From positions 1 to 8,769 of the forward strand of contig DASZMX010000030.1 in assembly GCA_035551475.1 (NCBI GenBank): a stretch of DNA of 8,769 nucleotides, given 5' to 3'. This DNA is from DASZMX01 sp035551475 (GTDB lineage: Bacteria > Verrucomicrobiota > Verrucomicrobiia > Limisphaerales > Palsa-1400). The position numbers and the translations under genes are program-made. Numbering within the stretch: position 1 is the first letter of the stretch; each line of letters opens with the position of its first letter. Of the stretch, positions 7,090-8,769 are shown one piece after another. The notes beneath the pieces are model-generated. The model had not been told where the DNA came from. It did not search any database and saw nothing but the letters and a program-made list of their open reading frames with translations.

Positions 7090-7184
7090 ACCCCCAACGT
7101 ACGACAATCAGCCGGAAATGCCACGCCCGTTTCGCCCGCGCAATTTCCTTGTCGGCCCCACCGCGTTTCCCGTTAAAGTCGGCC

Positions 7185-7631
7185 ATGCGCAACATCGCCG
7201 TGTGGCTGGTCCTGAGCCTTGCCCTCTCCGCCCTCGCCCAGGACGCCGATTCCATTCTCGGCCTCTGGCACACCTCCGAGAACCGCAGCGTCGTGCGCTT
7301 GACTAAGCGCAATGACCATTACTTCGGCCAAATCCTCACCCTCAAGGAGCCCGCCTGGCCCGCCGACGACAAGCAAGGCATGGCGGGCCAACCCAAAAAC
7401 GACCGCAACAATCCCGACCCGTCCCTGCGCGCCCGCCCCATTGCCGGGATCGAGTTTCTGACCGACTTCACCTACGCCGGCGACAACCTCTGGGAAAAAG
7501 GAAAAATCTACGACCCCGAAGTCGGCAAAACCTACAAATGCCGCATGACCCTCCTAAACTCCAACACCCTCGAAGTCCGCGGCTACATCGGCCTCCCCCT
7601 CCTCGGCCGCACCGTCACCTGGACACGCTGA
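7185..7631 (+). CDS. Secreted DUF2147 domain protein
   Basis: Exported protein of 148 residues. Residues 1-18 are a signal peptide: a short basic start (MRN), a hydrophobic core (IAVWLVLSLALSALA) and an A-L-A cleavage site before QD. The mature part matches DUF2147, a small beta-barrel, lipocalin-like periplasmic domain. It begins with ILGLWHTSE, has the central DRNNPDPSLRARPIAGIEFL, then NLWEKGKIYDPEVGKTYKC, and ends LEVRGYIGLPLLGRTVTWTR, all characteristic blocks. The biochemical function of the family is not established. The frame extends upstream to a TTG at 7149, but only the ATG at 7185 starts directly at a signal peptide. No strong Shine-Dalgarno is seen. It is a single-gene unit divergent from yhbY. 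A periplasmic protein of this kind supports a Gram-negative host. Confidence 0.92.
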   Translation: MRNIAVWLVLSLALSALAQDADSILGLWHTSENRSVVRLTKRNDHYFGQILTLKEPAWPADDKQGMAGQPKNDRNNPDPSLRARPIAGIEFLTDFTYAGDNLWEKGKIYDPEVGKTYKCRMTLLNSNTLEVRGYIGLPLLGRTVTWTR

Positions 7632-7746
7632 CCCAAAATCCGAAAATCATCGTGAAGATCTTAGATCCAGCTAACATGCTGGGAAACAATCCCTTGTGAA
7701 AGGGCAGCGCGTAGATGCGCGAAAATTCCGAAGATGTTTCCGAAGA
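7632..7746. other. Intergenic region downstream of the DUF2147 gene
   Basis: This gap separates the convergent ends of the DUF2147 gene and the HNH remnant. It holds two small inverted repeats: CCAGC/GCTGG at 7667-7682 with a 6-nt loop, and CCCTT/AAGGG at 7691-7704 with a 4-nt loop. Neither is followed by a T-tract, so a terminator role is only possible, not shown. Composition is already less GC-rich than the genes to the left. No RNA gene or convincing ORF is seen. Confidence 0.3.
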
Positions 7747-8194
7747 TCATTGGACACCACCATCTTGGAGAATACGGTTCAATAATTCCCGCCTGCACGC
7801 TACCATCCCTCGTCCAAAGTGGAACAGACGATGATCGTTTGCACACAGCGCGGCTACGTTTTCTGGCGCGTCCGCACCTTCCTCGCAAAGAGGCACCACA
7901 TGATGCGTTTCCAAATAAATTTCTCCCTCCTCCTGTCTCAAATCCGCGCTCACCGCACCACTCGCATACTCCGTTTGCCCTATTTAACGCGGTTTGCCTG
8001 ATTTCTCGGTCTCGAATAAATGCAGTCGTAGAAGATTGGCGACGCTTTGGCGGAATGCAGCCACCCGTTTCAATAGAGAACTGGTCGACAAACCTGCTGT
8101 CGCTGCGGACGAGGCACGTTTCTCCTGTCTCCAAATCGTAAACGGCGACCCTCCATACAGCCGGATCAAGCGAGCGTGCGGTTAGCCGCCCAAT
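7747..8194 (-). pseudogene. HNH endonuclease, frameshifted
   Basis: Remnant of a McrA-like HNH nuclease split over two minus-strand frames. The upstream frame, open from 8194, reads RDREIRQTALNRANGVCEWC then GERGFET. The downstream frame reads EEGEIYLETHHVVPLCEEG, ENVAALCANDHRLFHFG and ends at the stop at 7747-7749. Dropping one base in the GGAGGAGGG run (about 7932-7933) joins them as GFET-EEGEIYLETHHV. This restores the usual CxxC...GF...G.IYLETHH...N...LC..HH-type HNH domain, with zinc ligands in CEWC and ALCANDH and the catalytic His pair at 7900-7905. The repaired frame has about 148 codons. No ATG opens the upstream frame (the first stop upstream is TGA at 8195-8197; TTG at 8134 would be a late start), so the 5' end may be damaged too. 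Intact, it would cut DNA. A sequencing error is the main alternative to a true pseudogene. Confidence 0.7.
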
Positions 8195-8292
8195 TCAGGT
8201 CGAAATGATCGCCGCCTCGCAAACGTGATCTGATTAGAAAACATGGGTTGCAAAAATGTAGAGAAACCGCATGATGGCTCAACTTTTCACCT

Positions 8293-8769
8293 ATGGCAAC
8301 GTTCGTTTTCTCAGTCGACAGCGCACTGCTTAGTGAGCTCGGAGAAAAACTTGTCTCCAGCGTTCACGTGGCTTTGACTGAGTTGGTTAAAAACGCCTAC
8401 GACGCCGACGCGACCTCCGTTCAGATTACAATTAAAGAGAACGCCGAGGGATTGCCGGAAATCACTGTCAAAGATAACGGATCTGGGATGACCCTCGAAG
8501 AAGTGCGCTCATACTGGATGAAGATTGGCACTTCAAATAAAGTTGACAATCCTCACTCTAAACGCTTTGGTCGGCCGCGGACCGGTGCTAAAGGAATTGG
8601 TAGATTTTGTTGCCGACGGCTGGGAACCCATCTCAAATTGGAAACCTGTGCCAAATTACCGGGCGGTCACTATGAGGAGACGGAAATCTTCTTCAACTGG
8701 GAGGCCTTCACTCCAGGCACGGATGTTGGCAAAATCACATGCGAAGGCAGCAGTCAGAAGAGTGCTGCG
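8293..8769 (+). CDS. GHKL (HSP90/MORC-like) ATPase, N-terminal part
   Basis: First 159 residues of a larger protein cut by the right edge. It has the complete front half of a Bergerat-fold ATPase: the N-box ELVKNAYDADA with E30 (general base), N34 (Mg2+ ligand) and D37; the G1 box VKDNGSGM with D61, G63 and G65; and the G2 box GAKGIGRF (98-105) as ATP lid. DNGSGM followed by YWMKIGTSNK and GAKGIGRF resembles the stand-alone HSP90/MORC-like ATPases often found in bacterial mobile and defence loci, rather than HtpG, MutL or histidine kinases (inference). The ATG at 8293 is the first start after an in-frame TGA; no Shine-Dalgarno is visible. It is divergent from the HNH remnant, and its codons are clearly less GC-rich than those of genes 1-7631, which fits horizontal acquisition. 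C-terminal domains, and hence function, lie outside the window. Confidence 0.88.
   Translation, partial: MATFVFSVDSALLSELGEKLVSSVHVALTELVKNAYDADATSVQITIKENAEGLPEITVKDNGSGMTLEEVRSYWMKIGTSNKVDNPHSKRFGRPRTGAKGIGRFCCRRLGTHLKLETCAKLPGGHYEETEIFFNWEAFTPGTDVGKITCEGSSQKSAA

Noticed and set aside
7149..7177. Possible promoter TTGTCG-17 nt-GTTAAA before the DUF2147 gene
   Set aside because: The match is poor and the implied transcription start would fall at the ATG itself; not enough support to list.
7734..8141. 135-codon plus-strand open frame over the HNH remnant
   Set aside because: The opposite strand holds the HNH motifs. This frame has no recognisable domain and is best explained as a shadow.
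8183..8244. Short minus-strand ORF (20 codons from the ATG at 8244) just upstream of the HNH remnant
   Set aside because: It might be a displaced 5' end of the nuclease gene, but it is in a different frame, very short and has no motif, so it cannot be claimed as coding.
1..8769. CRISPR array, tRNA, rRNA, transposase, integrase or tandem repeat
   Set aside because: No repeat-spacer pattern, tRNA-like fold, recombinase motif or tandem repeat was seen on either strand by eye.

Overview
The window is high-GC bacterial DNA (roughly 60% by eye). It reads as a chromosomal segment of a Gram-negative, non-model bacterium. The glycoside hydrolase family 15 enzyme, archaeal-type class I aldolase and short 6-phosphogluconate dehydrogenase would suit Verrucomicrobiota, Acidobacteriota or a related group, but this taxonomic guess comes from gene flavour only and is weak.

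Positions 1-7089 hold seven genes, all on the minus strand. In transcription order they are a YhbY-type RNA-binding protein, a helical DUF6483-like protein, a short (probably NAD-dependent) 6-phosphogluconate dehydrogenase, a DhnA/FbaB-type class I fructose-bisphosphate aldolase, a HAD phosphatase, a cytoplasmic GH15 glucan glucohydrolase, and a zinc alcohol dehydrogenase cut by the window's left edge. Several junctions are tight: ATGA overlaps at YhbY/DUF6483 and HAD/GH15, and a 13-nt gap at GH15/ADH. The last five genes look like one central-carbon operon. GH15 would release glucose from an internal alpha-glucan, the dehydrogenase and aldolase are pentose-phosphate and glycolytic enzymes, and the alcohol dehydrogenase may rebalance reductant. 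Two GC-rich hairpins lie in the only real gaps of this run, at 6063-6081 and 4044-4060.

A short divergent gap separates this run from a plus-strand secreted DUF2147 protein (7185-7631). Beyond 7632 the character changes: base composition becomes less GC-rich and the content looks accessory. A minus-strand HNH endonuclease gene (7747-8194) is broken by what looks like a single extra base. Divergent from it, a GHKL (HSP90/MORC-like) ATPase begins at 8293 and runs off the right edge. This right end is the most likely place for a poorly described system, possibly the border of a defence island. Only 159 residues of the ATPase are visible, so that remains an inference.
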